Positions 24,335-34,200 of a stretch of DNA of 64,000 nt are shown here, in pieces. Position 1 is the first letter of the stretch; the number at the start of each line of letters is the position of its first letter. The stretch covers positions 62,001 to 126,000 of the forward strand of contig JAFDXR010000010.1 of assembly GCA_018267825.1 (NCBI GenBank). Direction: 5' to 3'. A program made the translations under genes and the position numbers. Source of the DNA: Bacteroidota bacterium (lineage in GTDB: Bacteria > Bacteroidota > Bacteroidia > B-17B0 > Aurantibacillaceae). A model generated the notes under the pieces. The model did not search any database, was not told the origin of the DNA, and was given only the letters and a program-made list of their open reading frames with translations.

Positions 24335-26428
24335 TTAATAAGCCAGTAGTTTTTGGATAGCATCCTGAACTTTATCGGCATTTGGCAGCATCGTACGTTC
24401 CAGTGTTGAGTTAAGCGGAATAGCCGGCAGATTCTCTGCACCGATAACCTGTACAGGCGCATCCAGTTGTTCAAAACAATTCTGGGTGATACGTGAAGCG
24501 ATGCTTTGCGCAAAGCCGTTGAATACAGGCTCTTCGGTAAGCACAATACATTTGCCGTGTTTTTTTACACTCGCAAATACCATCTCTTCATCCATCGGGA
24601 AAATGGTTCTAAGGTCAATGATTTCGATCTGTCCATCAAACTGTTTAGCAGCACTTTTTGCCCAATATACGCCCATGCCATATGTAATAACGGTCAGCGA
24701 CTTGCCGCTCTGAACCTGCTCCGCTCGGGCTTCTGTTACCAGGCGTGCTTTCCCAAAAGGTACAACATAATCTTCATCGGGTTCAATGGTTTTGGCTTCT
24801 TCGGTTCCTTTTATTTTACTCCAGTATAAACCCTTATGTTCCAGCATTACCACCGGATTCGGATCATAATAGGCAGCCTTCATCAGGCCTTTTAAATCGG
24901 CGCCGGTACTTGGGTAAGCGATCTTAATGCCGCGGATATTGGCCAGTACACTCTCCACAGAACTGGAGTGGTATGGTCCGCCGCTGCCATAGGCCCCAAT
25001 AGGTACACGAATGATGCAGCTTACAGGCCACTTGCCATTACTTAAATAGCATGAGCGGCTTACTTCGGTAAAGAGCTGATTGAGGCCCGGCCAGATATAA
25101 TCGGCAAACTGAACTTCTACAATGGGTTTGAGGCCAACGGCACTCATACCAACGGTCGATCCGATGATGAATGCTTCCTGGATCGGGGTATTGAAAACAC
25201 GGTTATCGCTGAACTGTTGTGCCAGTGTGGCGGCTTCGCGGAATACACCACCCAACCGGCGTCCCACGTCCTGCCCGTAAAGCAGGCACTCCGGATGTTT
25301 TTCCATGAGTTCACGGATGGCAAAAAGGGCACTGTCGACCATAACGGTTGCCTGCTTGCCGCTCGGTGCACGGTTCCCTTTTTCTTCGGTTATAGGTGTT
25401 GGTGCAAATTCATGCAATAATAAATCTTCGGGTCTTGGATCTTCTGCTGCCAGGGCTTTTTGGTAATCGGCTTCCACCAGATTTTTGGCATTTTCTTCAA
25501 TTTGTTTTAATTCGGCGGCATCCACACCCGCAATAATGAGCTGGTTGCGCAGGCGTGGGAGCGGGTCCTTTTTTGCAGCCTCTTCCAGGTCGTCGCGGTA
25601 CCACTCCTTGCGAACACCCGATGTGTGGTGATTGAGCAGGGGTACTTTGGCATGGATGAGCATAGGCCGGCGCTCGCGGCGTATAATATCGAGAACTTCC
25701 TTAACGGTATTATAAGATTGAATAAAGTCGGTGCCATTGATGGTGCGGGTTTCGAGCCCGTTAAACCCTTTTGCATATTCGGTAATATCCTGTGCACGGA
25801 TTTCGCGGGCATGTGCCGAAATATCCCATTCATTATCCTGGACCAGGTAAAGAATCGGTAACTTTTTAAGCACGGCCATCTGGAAGGCTTCTGCAACTTC
25901 ACCTTCCGTGCAGCTGGCATCTCCCAGGGAGCATACAGCAAGTGGATTGAGTCCTTTGAAATCGGCAGCAAGACCGTTCAGTTCAAGGTATTGTAAGCCC
26001 ATGGCAATACCGGTGGTGGGGATAGCCTGCATGCCTGTAGCGCTTGATTGATGGGGAATTTTAGGCATGTTGTCGCGACGCAGGCTTGGATGCGAATAAT
26101 AGGTACGCCCACCTGAAAACGGATCGTCGCGTTTGGCCAGCAACTGAAGCATCAGCTCATAAGGCTCCATACCGATCGAAAGCAGAATGCTGTCGTCGCG
26201 GTAATAGGCACTCAGGTAATCCTGTGGCAATAACTGAAGTCCCAGGGCAATCTGGATGGCTTCATGACCGCGGGATGTAGCATGTACGTACTTCGCGGTG
26301 ACTTCCTTATTGGCTTCATACAGGTCTGCCAAACTTTTGGCAGTACACATGAGCGAATAAGCTTGTTTTAAAACCTCTAAGGGAATTTTTGTTTTCACAG
26401 ACTGATCTTCTAAAATAGTGGTGGCCAT
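24335..26428 (-). CDS. 2-oxoacid (branched-chain type) dehydrogenase E1, alpha-beta fusion
   Basis: A 697-residue fused thiamine-diphosphate enzyme for the E1 step of a 2-oxoacid dehydrogenase complex, most like the branched-chain type. The alpha half (about 1-330) has the ThDP motif GDASCTEGEVAEAFQ and the following LYLVQDNEWD; the beta half (about 365-697) has YGQDVGRRLGGVF, EVQFADYIWPG and LEHKGLYW. Separate alpha and beta subunits are usual in many bacteria; the fused form is common in Bacteroidota. It would act with an E2 and lipoamide dehydrogenase that are not in the window. The lipB gene lies about 2.3 kb upstream, which fits a lipoylated complex. A perfect inverted repeat lies 60 bp before the start. 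Confidence 0.9.
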   Translation of the reverse strand: MATTILEDQSVKTKIPLEVLKQAYSLMCTAKSLADLYEANKEVTAKYVHATSRGHEAIQIALGLQLLPQDYLSAYYRDDSILLSIGMEPYELMLQLLAKRDDPFSGGRTYYSHPSLRRDNMPKIPHQSSATGMQAIPTTGIAMGLQYLELNGLAADFKGLNPLAVCSLGDASCTEGEVAEAFQMAVLKKLPILYLVQDNEWDISAHAREIRAQDITEYAKGFNGLETRTINGTDFIQSYNTVKEVLDIIRRERRPMLIHAKVPLLNHHTSGVRKEWYRDDLEEAAKKDPLPRLRNQLIIAGVDAAELKQIEENAKNLVEADYQKALAAEDPRPEDLLLHEFAPTPITEEKGNRAPSGKQATVMVDSALFAIRELMEKHPECLLYGQDVGRRLGGVFREAATLAQQFSDNRVFNTPIQEAFIIGSTVGMSAVGLKPIVEVQFADYIWPGLNQLFTEVSRSCYLSNGKWPVSCIIRVPIGAYGSGGPYHSSSVESVLANIRGIKIAYPSTGADLKGLMKAAYYDPNPVVMLEHKGLYWSKIKGTEEAKTIEPDEDYVVPFGKARLVTEARAEQVQSGKSLTVITYGMGVYWAKSAAKQFDGQIEIIDLRTIFPMDEEMVFASVKKHGKCIVLTEEPVFNGFAQSIASRITQNCFEQLDAPVQVIGAENLPAIPLNSTLERTMLPNADKVQDAIQKLLAY

Positions 26429-26487
26429 GTTGTGTGCTTGAAAGAACTAAAAATAGCACATTTTTAACAATTTCAAAAGATTCCTGT

Positions 26488-26502
26488 CCTGTAATTTACA
26501 GG
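26488..26502. promoter_or_regulatory. Perfect inverted repeat upstream of the E1 fusion gene
   Basis: CCTGTAA and TTACAGG are exact inverted arms around a single T. The site lies 60-74 bp before the E1 start codon, a usual place for an operator. No regulator is identified. Confidence 0.4.
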
Positions 26503-26608
26503 CTTTGTCTAAAATGGTTGTTTGAAGCATTTTGACTTTCACCAGTGGCATAGATTACATCAGAAAAGGGGAAATTTTCTCAGAAAAAGAGATTATTTTT
26601 TGTTCGCC

Positions 26609-26902
26609 TCAGCAACTTGCGGCAATCGATAATAATGCAAAAAACGGCAGGAGGAGCCCGTTCAGAATGCCGCACCAGAGAAGGATCCAGCCTTTGTAAG
26701 CCCGCTTGTTTTTGTAAACAGTAAAGATCCCCCAGATGAGGGTGATGCTACTGATAAATACTATGCTGTAAAAAAGCAGGTCGGATGAATTTACCTGTCG
26801 GCATAATTCAAGGGCAAGTAAATCAAACAGGACAACAATGATCAGGGAAACGAAAAAACTTTCGAAGGCAATCTTAAACGGAGATGAAGACAATGTTTTC
26901 AT
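26609..26902 (-). CDS. Small membrane protein, three predicted TM helices
   Basis: A 97-residue hydrophobic protein with three clear membrane segments at about 12-34, 42-62 and 69-94, linked by a short basic stretch (YKNKRAYKGW). I recognise no family. It starts 10 bp after the stop of the 55-residue protein gene and is likely the last gene of the minus-strand group that starts near lipB. The coding call rests on length, the membrane pattern and tight spacing. Confidence 0.55.
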   Translation of the reverse strand: MKTLSSSPFKIAFESFFVSLIIVVLFDLLALELCRQVNSSDLLFYSIVFISSITLIWGIFTVYKNKRAYKGWILLWCGILNGLLLPFFALLSIAASC

Positions 26903-26912
26903 GCACTCACTT

Positions 26913-27080
26913 TCATTTGGTAAGACCTTTTTGTTTCATCTGCTCCAGAAGCTTTTCAGGTATGGGCCGGCACTGGCAGTGTTTTTGATGTTCCAGGTGC
27001 CAGGCCACGCGCTGTTCAAATGAAGCATTTTCAGGCATCCGGTGTTTTTCATGCCATTCGCGGTTAATCTTTGCAGCCAT
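26913..27080 (-). CDS. Conserved 55-residue protein with a HCQCRPIP motif
   Basis: A small soluble protein of 55 residues. It begins MAAKINREWHEKHRMPENA, then FEQRVAWHLEHQKHCQCRPIP and a short helical tail. The spacing of WHEKHRMP and WHLEHQKHCxCRPIP recalls small conserved proteins I know from several bacterial phyla, and the histidine/cysteine density suggests metal binding. The start lies 11 bp after the stop of the upstream gene. It is easily missed because of its size. The function is unknown. Confidence 0.7.
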   Translation of the reverse strand: MAAKINREWHEKHRMPENASFEQRVAWHLEHQKHCQCRPIPEKLLEQMKQKGLTK

Positions 27081-27091
27081 TTTCAGTTAAA

Positions 27092-27490
27092 TTAACGAAT
27101 CAGGACGCCTTTTTTATGAATCAGCGGAACCTGCGTGAAATTTGATTCAATAATGGTTTCCGGTAAAAATATAAACTGTTTATCGAACATTTGTCCGTTG
27201 AGTGTAAAACTGACCCAGTACTCATTGCTTAATCCGAATACTTCTTTCTGAATGGGTTCAATTTTTACAAACGAATGTTGTTTGACCTCTTCTACAAAAT
27301 GCCTGAGGGTGCTTGTTTTCAGGTGTCTGTTATCAATGTCGCCATAGCCGTTCGAAACCACCAGTACATTTTTGATGTCGGCAAATTTCATGTTGATCAG
27401 GTACACATCGTACTCATCCAGGCCTTCATGCTGCTGCACCACAGCTACGGCTACATCTTCAACTTCAGGAAATACTATATCTTTTATCAT
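27092..27490 (-). CDS. Conserved hypothetical protein of Bacteroidota, 132 residues
   Basis: A soluble protein of mixed strands and helices, starting MIKDIVFPEVEDVAVAVVQ. I recognise the pattern from Bacteroidota proteins that are sometimes mislabelled as phenylalanyl-tRNA synthetase alpha subunit; it has none of the class II synthetase motifs. Distinct features are the LVVSNGYGDID turn in the middle and a late FIFLPETIIE strand. It follows the serine hydrolase gene by 31 bp and precedes the 55-residue gene by 11 bp, so it lies within one operon. No function can be assigned. Confidence 0.6.
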   Translation of the reverse strand: MIKDIVFPEVEDVAVAVVQQHEGLDEYDVYLINMKFADIKNVLVVSNGYGDIDNRHLKTSTLRHFVEEVKQHSFVKIEPIQKEVFGLSNEYWVSFTLNGQMFDKQFIFLPETIIESNFTQVPLIHKKGVLIR

Positions 27491-27521
27491 AAATCAGGTA
27501 CGGCGAATTTACATTCGCGGG

Positions 27522-28697
27522 TTATTTTTCATATTGTAACGCAGCCTGTACACAATAGGTTACATCTACGGGGCAGTAATCATTTGATTTCGGGCGCCGT
27601 TCGCGACCCAGGCGGCAGATAATCATGTTTTTTTCCGGGATACAGATAATATACTGCATCAGGATTCCCCGGGCATAAAATATTTTCAGCCCATTGTATT
27701 CAGTAACCCACCACGAATAGCCATATTTTTTATTGGGCTCACCGGTATCCGCATCGATGCAGGGAAATGGTTTCACAGCTTCGTCTATATAGGCCGTGTC
27801 TACCAGCTGCTGACCGTTCCAGTTGCCATGGTGCAGCGCCAGTTTTCCGAGTCTTGCAAAATCGCGGGCATTGCTGTTGATACAGCAATAGGCTTTTTCT
27901 ACGCCGTCTTTCTTATCCAGGCTCCAGTAGGCAGGATGTTCGCAGCCCATAGGTTTCCAGAGTTTTTCGCTGAGGTATTGGGCTAACGGTTTATGCGTTG
28001 CCGCACTGATGCAGTAACCAAGCAGGGTTGTATTTCCGCTGAGGTATTTGAATGCTTTACCGGGCTCACTGCCGGCATCATATTTCAGAGTCGCCTTCAT
28101 CAGGTCAGTGCTGTAATAAGCTTCGGCAGGATATGCGAAAGGGTTTGCGTAGCTTTCGTTGAAGTCGATACCAGAAGTCATCGTCACGAGATGGCGCAGG
28201 GTAATTTTCGCTTTAGCCCCTTCTTTAAACGCAGGAATATAGGTCGATACAGGTTCATCCAGCGATTTGATACTGCCGTCTTTTAAAGCGCAGCCCAGCA
28301 ATACACCTACATAGGTTTTGGCCATGCTGAAGGAGTTGGTATGTGATGTATCGCTGAAACCATCCCAGTATTGCTCATGCAGAATGCTGTCGTTACGGAT
28401 AATAACCAACGCATGCGATTTGATCTGTTTGAATTTTTCTTCGAGGTCAGGACTGAGCGTGCGTGTATTGTAAGCCCCTGAGATCGGCCAGGCCTGCGAT
28501 GTGCCTGCATCAATACGGCGGTTTTCGAAAATCGTATATTCCGTGGCACTGGGGCCGGAACGCCCTACCAGGTATGTGTTTGCGATACCCTTCCAGAGGT
28601 ACCAGCGGCCTGAAAATAGAATAATCAGATTAAGAACCAGAATAAGCACCAGAATGGTTTTCAGGAGAAACTTAAAGATGCGGCCGATGGTTTTCAT
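27522..28697 (-). CDS. Serine hydrolase of the beta-lactamase/class C family, membrane-anchored
   Basis: A 391-residue protein with an N-terminal membrane anchor (about 9-30). The SxxK motif SMAK gives nucleophile Ser124 and Lys127, followed by a YLSGNTTLLGY segment in the place of the YxN motif, and a late RLGRERRPKS segment. Such proteins include esterases, DD-peptidases and peptidases related to penicillin-binding proteins; true beta-lactamase activity is unlikely. Its start overlaps the stop of lipB by 4 bp, so the two are translationally coupled. The substrate is unknown. Confidence 0.85.
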   Translation of the reverse strand: MKTIGRIFKFLLKTILVLILVLNLIILFSGRWYLWKGIANTYLVGRSGPSATEYTIFENRRIDAGTSQAWPISGAYNTRTLSPDLEEKFKQIKSHALVIIRNDSILHEQYWDGFSDTSHTNSFSMAKTYVGVLLGCALKDGSIKSLDEPVSTYIPAFKEGAKAKITLRHLVTMTSGIDFNESYANPFAYPAEAYYSTDLMKATLKYDAGSEPGKAFKYLSGNTTLLGYCISAATHKPLAQYLSEKLWKPMGCEHPAYWSLDKKDGVEKAYCCINSNARDFARLGKLALHHGNWNGQQLVDTAYIDEAVKPFPCIDADTGEPNKKYGYSWWVTEYNGLKIFYARGILMQYIICIPEKNMIICRLGRERRPKSNDYCPVDVTYCVQAALQYEK

Positions 28698-29422
28698 GAT
28701 GATTTGTTTTTAAACTCGCATTCGAACAGGGTACTGAAATGTTTTTTTAACTGTTGTTTAATTACGTTCATGTCTGCTTCCTGGCCAAGCTCTTTGTTCA
28801 GGCTTGTTACAGCTTTATCCTGTATGCCGCAGGCGACAATGTTTCCAAAATAGTTGAGGTCGGCATTTACATTGAATCCCCAGCCGTGCATGGTTACCCA
28901 GCGGCTACAGCGAATTCCCATCGCGCAGATTTTCCGTGCTTTAAACACATTGTCTGCATCCAGCCACACGCCTGTTTCCCCTTTACTCCGGCCACCTTTA
29001 ATGCCATATTCATCGAGCGTGAGAATAATAACTTCTTCGAGGTACCGTAAGTATTTATGAATATCGGTAAAAAAATTGTCTAAATCAAGTATCGGGTAGC
29101 CAACTAATTGTCCGGGGCCGTGATAGGTAATATCCCCCCCACGGTTTATTTTATAATAACCGGCATGTTTTTCTTCCAGTTGGCTTTCATTGATGAGCAG
29201 GTGAGAGGCATCGCCGCTCTTTCCGAGTGTATATACATGCGGGTGTTCTACAAACAGGAGATGATTGGGAGTCGGTATCCCGGTCTGCTGGTCGCGGTTT
29301 TGCATTTTGATGGCAATGGTTTCCTGGAAAAGATTTTCCTGGTAGTCCCAGCATTGCTTATAATCCATGAGGCCGAGATCCTCAAATTGTACAAGGGTAT
29401 TTTTCACAGAAACGGTATTCAC
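28694..29422 (-). CDS. lipB: Octanoyl-ACP:protein N-octanoyltransferase
   Basis: A 242-residue cytosolic enzyme that transfers octanoyl groups from ACP to lipoyl domains, the first step of lipoate synthesis. The RGGDITYHGPGQLVGYPI motif, the later KICAMGIR with the catalytic lysine and the IVACGIQDKAVTS motif with the catalytic cysteine are all present, and the length is normal. It is coupled to the serine hydrolase gene. The E1 gene for a lipoyl-dependent complex lies in the same orientation about 2.3 kb downstream. Confidence 0.95.
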   Translation of the reverse strand: MNTVSVKNTLVQFEDLGLMDYKQCWDYQENLFQETIAIKMQNRDQQTGIPTPNHLLFVEHPHVYTLGKSGDASHLLINESQLEEKHAGYYKINRGGDITYHGPGQLVGYPILDLDNFFTDIHKYLRYLEEVIILTLDEYGIKGGRSKGETGVWLDADNVFKARKICAMGIRCSRWVTMHGWGFNVNADLNYFGNIVACGIQDKAVTSLNKELGQEADMNVIKQQLKKHFSTLFECEFKNKSS

Positions 29423-29475
29423 AGGACTCTACTAAATAAAAAGAACAGGTATACCGCAACACCCGGGGGCGGCGG

Positions 29476-30456
29476 TTAAAAATTTGCGAGCTCGTTTTTG
29501 AGCCGGGTAATCACATCTACTTCTGTGGCATCTACACCTTTCAGATCTGCCATATAACAGGATGCCCAGTCGCCCAGGTGAATGTGGTAAAGGAACTGCT
29601 CCAGCCGGGAAGAACCTTTTGCCATAATATCTGTAACAGTGGCGGCCTGTTTTTCGAAAATAGGTTTGCAGACGTCGTAACGCTTCACAGTACGCTTGTA
29701 ATCATAAGTTGTACGGAATGTGACAACGGCCATGTTTTCATGTGGTTCAGCCCAACCTACAAGTTCGTTGTGATTCATCTCAGGGAAGGTATGATGCCAG
29801 CAAAGCATTTTACTATTCTCGTTGACTTGCTGTCTGAAACGAACGGCTACGCCTTCACAACTGCCCAGGGAGTATATTACAGGTATTTTCCGGTGCAGGG
29901 TTTTGGCCAGTATCAAAGCATCTGCCTGGATGGCTTTTTCTTCGCGGTTGAGCAGGGCAATAGCAGCCGACGCATCAGCCAGCAGGTCGCTTTTTACAAA
30001 ACCGTTGAACTGAAATATTTTGATGAGCTGTATAAGGGAGTAACCGATACAGGAACGGGGTGGATTTCCACCGGGAATGATAATGTGATCAAAGCCGTGC
30101 TGCTTAGCCAGGTCAAGGATTCTGCCACCGCTGGTCACACAAATGATCTGCGCTTTTTTGTCGATAGCCTGTTGCATGGCCGAAATGGTTTCTTCGGTAT
30201 TGCCCGAGTATGAAGAAACGATCACCAGGCTGTGCGGACCAATAAATTCAGGGAGAAAATAATCCTTATTGATGATCACAGGGTATGGGCACTCATGCGC
30301 CGCGAGTTCGGTCATAATAGTGCCGCCGATCCCCGAGCCACCAAGGCCGGTAATAACAATGTGCTGAATGTTTGCCTTTTTATTCAGGCTTGCTTTGCCG
30401 GCAATATCCAGTGCTTCCTGTAATTGTAATGTAAAATTTTCTACCAGTTGCTTCAT
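29476..30456 (-). CDS. Bifunctional phosphoglucose/phosphomannose isomerase, SIS domain
   Basis: A 326-residue cytosolic isomerase interconverting fructose 6-phosphate with glucose 6-phosphate or mannose 6-phosphate. Two SIS-type halves are seen. The first has GLGGSGIGGTIM and the phosphate-binding VSSYSGNTEETI; the second has WHHTFPEMNHNELVGW, the motif with the catalytic Glu and His typical of the bifunctional family. The length agrees with family members. It lies 53 bp upstream of lipB on the same strand and 91 bp after the NUDIX gene. It can feed both glycolysis and the mannose supply for surface sugars. Confidence 0.88.
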   Translation of the reverse strand: MKQLVENFTLQLQEALDIAGKASLNKKANIQHIVITGLGGSGIGGTIMTELAAHECPYPVIINKDYFLPEFIGPHSLVIVSSYSGNTEETISAMQQAIDKKAQIICVTSGGRILDLAKQHGFDHIIIPGGNPPRSCIGYSLIQLIKIFQFNGFVKSDLLADASAAIALLNREEKAIQADALILAKTLHRKIPVIYSLGSCEGVAVRFRQQVNENSKMLCWHHTFPEMNHNELVGWAEPHENMAVVTFRTTYDYKRTVKRYDVCKPIFEKQAATVTDIMAKGSSRLEQFLYHIHLGDWASCYMADLKGVDATEVDVITRLKNELANF

Positions 30457-30547
30457 AAATGCATTATCTCTATGTCGACATTTCCCTGGGCCGGGAAAAC
30501 AAATATACGTTGAATTTTAATAAGTTTTTGTGCCAGTTTACGAATGA

Positions 30548-31111
30548 TTACAGGAGTCCGTTTTTCTGCATATAATCTACTTTCAGAATGGTTGCAACGC
30601 TGATGGCATCTGTAATTTCCCCACGAAGTACCATGTTGAGCGCTTCCGAAAAGTGCACTTTTTTTACCTGAAGATCTTCTGTTTCTTCGGGTTCCGACTC
30701 TCCGAAATGAAGTCCTGTAGCGAGATACACGATGGCGAGTTCATCGGTGGCCGAATTGCTCAGGTGCATCCGCATGATTTCCTGTAATGTTGTTGCCTCA
30801 ATACCTGTTTCTTCCTTGAGTTCGCGCCGGGCCGCATCTTCCGGTTTTTCAGGCTTTGGCCCGCCGCCTTCCGGTATCTCCCAGCTATAGGCATTCAGGG
30901 GATACCGCCACTGACCCACCAGCCAGGTAAAACCCTCATCGCTTAAAGGGAAAACACCTATAGCGAGGTTTTTGAATCCAACAACGCTGTAAACAGCAGG
31001 ATTCCCGGCAGGATTAATGGTTTCATGTTTATGTACTTCGATCCATGCCGATTCATAAACTTTTTCGGTGGTAAGGGTTTGCCACGGATTTACGTGATTC
31101 TGAGCGCTCAT
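30548..31111 (-). CDS. NUDIX hydrolase, ADP-ribose pyrophosphatase-like
   Basis: A 187-residue cytosolic NUDIX enzyme. The full NUDIX box runs GGGPKPE, seven residues, then REL and KEETGI, giving the metal-binding glutamates. The preceding QWRYPLNAYSWEIPEGG segment is characteristic of the ADP-ribose/sugar nucleotide pyrophosphatase subfamily. It likely hydrolyses ADP-ribose or a similar sugar nucleotide. It is divergent from the SprB-repeat gene and first on its minus-strand group. The precise substrate is not decidable. Confidence 0.88.
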   Translation of the reverse strand: MSAQNHVNPWQTLTTEKVYESAWIEVHKHETINPAGNPAVYSVVGFKNLAIGVFPLSDEGFTWLVGQWRYPLNAYSWEIPEGGGPKPEKPEDAARRELKEETGIEATTLQEIMRMHLSNSATDELAIVYLATGLHFGESEPEETEDLQVKKVHFSEALNMVLRGEITDAISVATILKVDYMQKNGLL

Positions 31112-31161
31112 TCAGGCAAAAATACATTTAATCGCTGAAATTTAAGTTTCACACAATCAAA

Positions 31162-31193
31162 TTGTTAATTACCTGATTAATTGGCTATATTTA
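31162..31193 (+). promoter_or_regulatory. Promoter of the SprB-repeat gene
   Basis: TTG at 31162-31164 and TATATTTA at 31186-31193 are 21 bp apart, a good Bacteroidota promoter. Transcription would start near 31200, about 50 bp before the chosen ATG. Confidence 0.5.
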
Positions 31194-31248
31194 GAAACCT
31201 AAACTCCTTTAAATTCGTAAACGTTAAAATATGTTACAGAAATGTGGT

Positions 31249-34200
31249 ATGGTTAAAAGAATTTTACTTCCCCTTCTTTTATTTTTTTCCTGTTTTTTAT
31301 CAGCCCAGAATCTCTACTGGATAGGTGGTGCAGGTTACTGGAATGATGTAAATCACTGGTCTTATACAAGTGGCGGGGTTCCGGCAGGTATTGCACCAAA
31401 TGCATCAACGCATGTTATTTTCGATAATAATTCCTCTTCAACCGACGCCATTGTCCACATCCTGCAGAATACTCAGGCAAACACGATCCAGGCTTCTCTG
31501 ACCAATGGCGCAAAAGTACGCCTGGTAAGCTCTTCCAATGTTAATCTTACGGTTTATGAAGGTGTTGACGTAAATGAATTCTTCTTTTTTCAGTTGAATG
31601 GTAAGCTTTTGCTGTCGCCGCAACATGCCGTAAAATATAATTTCTCTCACAATAATTTCAGCAATGATGTTGTACTGAATGCCAATAATACTGTGGAACT
31701 CGGGAGTTTTAATTCTACCGGGAATTTTACGCTTATGGGGCATTTCACACTTAAAAACTCCATCATTCTCGGAAACACGCTGCACGTCGATAATGCAAAC
31801 CTCTATCTGGATAATGTGACCATGCTGGCTAAAAACGGCTGGACATCCCAATCGGTCGTATTGGCAACAAGTCCGGGCTCCAAAAACCGTCTGATCCTGG
31901 ATAAGTCGCAACTCAGTCAGCAGCAGAACAATTATTTTGCCGGTGTCGGCGGACTTCAGTTTGCGGCCCTGGCCCCTGCATCCTGTACAGCTTCTGTAAC
32001 AGCCAGCACAGCACCTACCTGCTTTCAGCTTTGTAACGGTACTGCCACGATCAGCTTATCTGGCTGTACAAACCCGCCATACGACCTGCAATGGCTCAAT
32101 GCCGAAGTAGCCACTCCATTATGTCAGAATTTACCGCCCGTGGAAATCGGGTATGCCAGCACAACCTATACCGTGAATGGCATGTGTCCCTGCAGTACAC
32201 CATATCAGCTCCTGGTAACCAATGCGCTGGGGGAGCAAACGGCTGTTTCTGTGCTGATGCCAAACCCACCGGCTACCCTGTTATCTTTCTCGTCGACACA
32301 ACCTACCTGTAATGGCTTGTGTAACGGCCAAATCCGTGTAAATGTGGTTTCAGCCCTTACGCCAATTGTGCTGACCTATAGCCCTTCGGCTACAACGCAT
32401 AGCAGTATAGTAACAAAAGATACGCTGAAACTGGCCTGTGCCGGTGTTTATACGATTACTGCCACCAATGCCAATGGTTGCGTAAATACATTTACAACCA
32501 ATCTCGCGCAACCGGCAGTGCTACTGCCGAACGGGGCCCAGACCAACATTATATGCGGTGGTACCTGTACCGGTGCAGCCACAGTATCACCTTCCGGCGG
32601 TACAGCAGCCTACAGCACGGTATGGAGTAATGCCACTGTAGGGCCAACAACCGGAAGCCTGTGTGCAGGGGTTATTACAGCAACGGTGACCGACAGTAAA
32701 AACTGTAAGGCAACCTATTCAACCACCATCACACAACCACCGCCAATTACCCTGACAGTAACGAAAAGTAATTTATCGTGTTCCTCCTCCTGTAACGGCA
32801 CCGCAACCATAACAGCTACCGGTGGTGTAGCACCGTTTACCTACAACTGGAGTCCGAGTGTTTCGAGCAGTTCTGTAGCAACGAGTCTCTGTGTGGGTTC
32901 TTATACGGTTAATGTAACCGATAACCTGGGTTGTACTAAAACAGTGACTTTGTCAATTACATCGCCACCGCCTCTTACTACTACACCCACAGGAACCAAT
33001 GTGCTTTGTCATGGTTTATGTACCGGAGCAATCAATTCAGTGCCCGGAGGCGGTACGCCTCCTTATAGCTATGCCTGGACACCATCTGTATCGAGTGGCT
33101 CTGTAGCCACAAATCTTTGTGCAGGAGTGTATACCTATACGATAACAGATGCACTTGCCTGTACTATTGCCCAGAGCTATACAATAACAGAGCCCCCACT
33201 GATTTCCCTGGCTATATCGCATACAGATGTAACCTGTAACGGACTTTGTAACGGCACGGCTTCTGTTACGGCTTCAGGTGGTGTTTCACCATTTACGTAT
33301 ACATGGAGTCCTGGGAACCCTACAGGGCAGGGAACCAGCCAGATTACAAACCTTTGCCCGGCAACCTATACTGTTAATACCAAAGATGCCAATGGTTGCG
33401 CCAATACCGGAACCGTTACCATTACCCAACCGTCTACCATCACGCCGAATGTTTCGAGTGTGATCCCGACCTGTAACGGTCAGTGCAACGGATCGATCAG
33501 CGCTGCACCAAGTGGCGGAACACCGGGTTATACATATACCCTTCAGCCAACAGCTGGAGCGCCTGTTACAGGAACACCTCCTTTTACCGGACTTTGTGCC
33601 GGAAACTATACCCTCACCATCAAAGATGCCAATGGTTGTGTACTTACACGCACCATGAGCCTTAATCAGCCTAATCCGATTACACTGGCATTATCGGCCA
33701 CACCGATCAGCTGTGCCAACCAGTGCAACTCCACCATATCATCGGTAGTAGCAGGTGGTACACCGGCCTACACCTATACCTGGAGCACCGGGTCAAACGC
33801 CACAACACTGGTTAATCAATGTACGGGTGTTTATTCTGCCACTGTAACCGACATCGGAGGCTGTACAGCCACAGCTTCTGTGAATGTGACCTCCCCAACA
33901 GCCATGACGGTGGCTATTACACCAACCAATGTGAATTGCAACGGCCAGTGTAATGGTGCGGCTACAGCCAGTGTTACCGGCGGAACGCCGAACTACACCT
34001 ACTCGTGGACCCCAACCGGAACAACAGCTCCAACGGCATCTGCACTCTGTGCAGGAAATTATACAGTAACAGTTACCGATTTTAAAGGCTGTATTACCAC
34101 GCAAACAACATCTATTATTGCACCGCCGGCTATAACACTTACGCCTGCGGGTGGCACAGTGACCTGTGCCGGTGCCTGTAACGGAACTGTCGGCGTAACG

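Noticed and set aside
27092-27490. Phenylalanyl-tRNA synthetase alpha subunit
   Set aside because: This label has been applied to similar proteins, but none of the synthetase motifs is present in this 132-residue protein.
27522-28697. Antibiotic-resistance beta-lactamase
   Set aside because: The SMAK motif is shared by many housekeeping serine hydrolases; the membrane anchor, the loop changes and coupling to lipB argue against a resistance gene.
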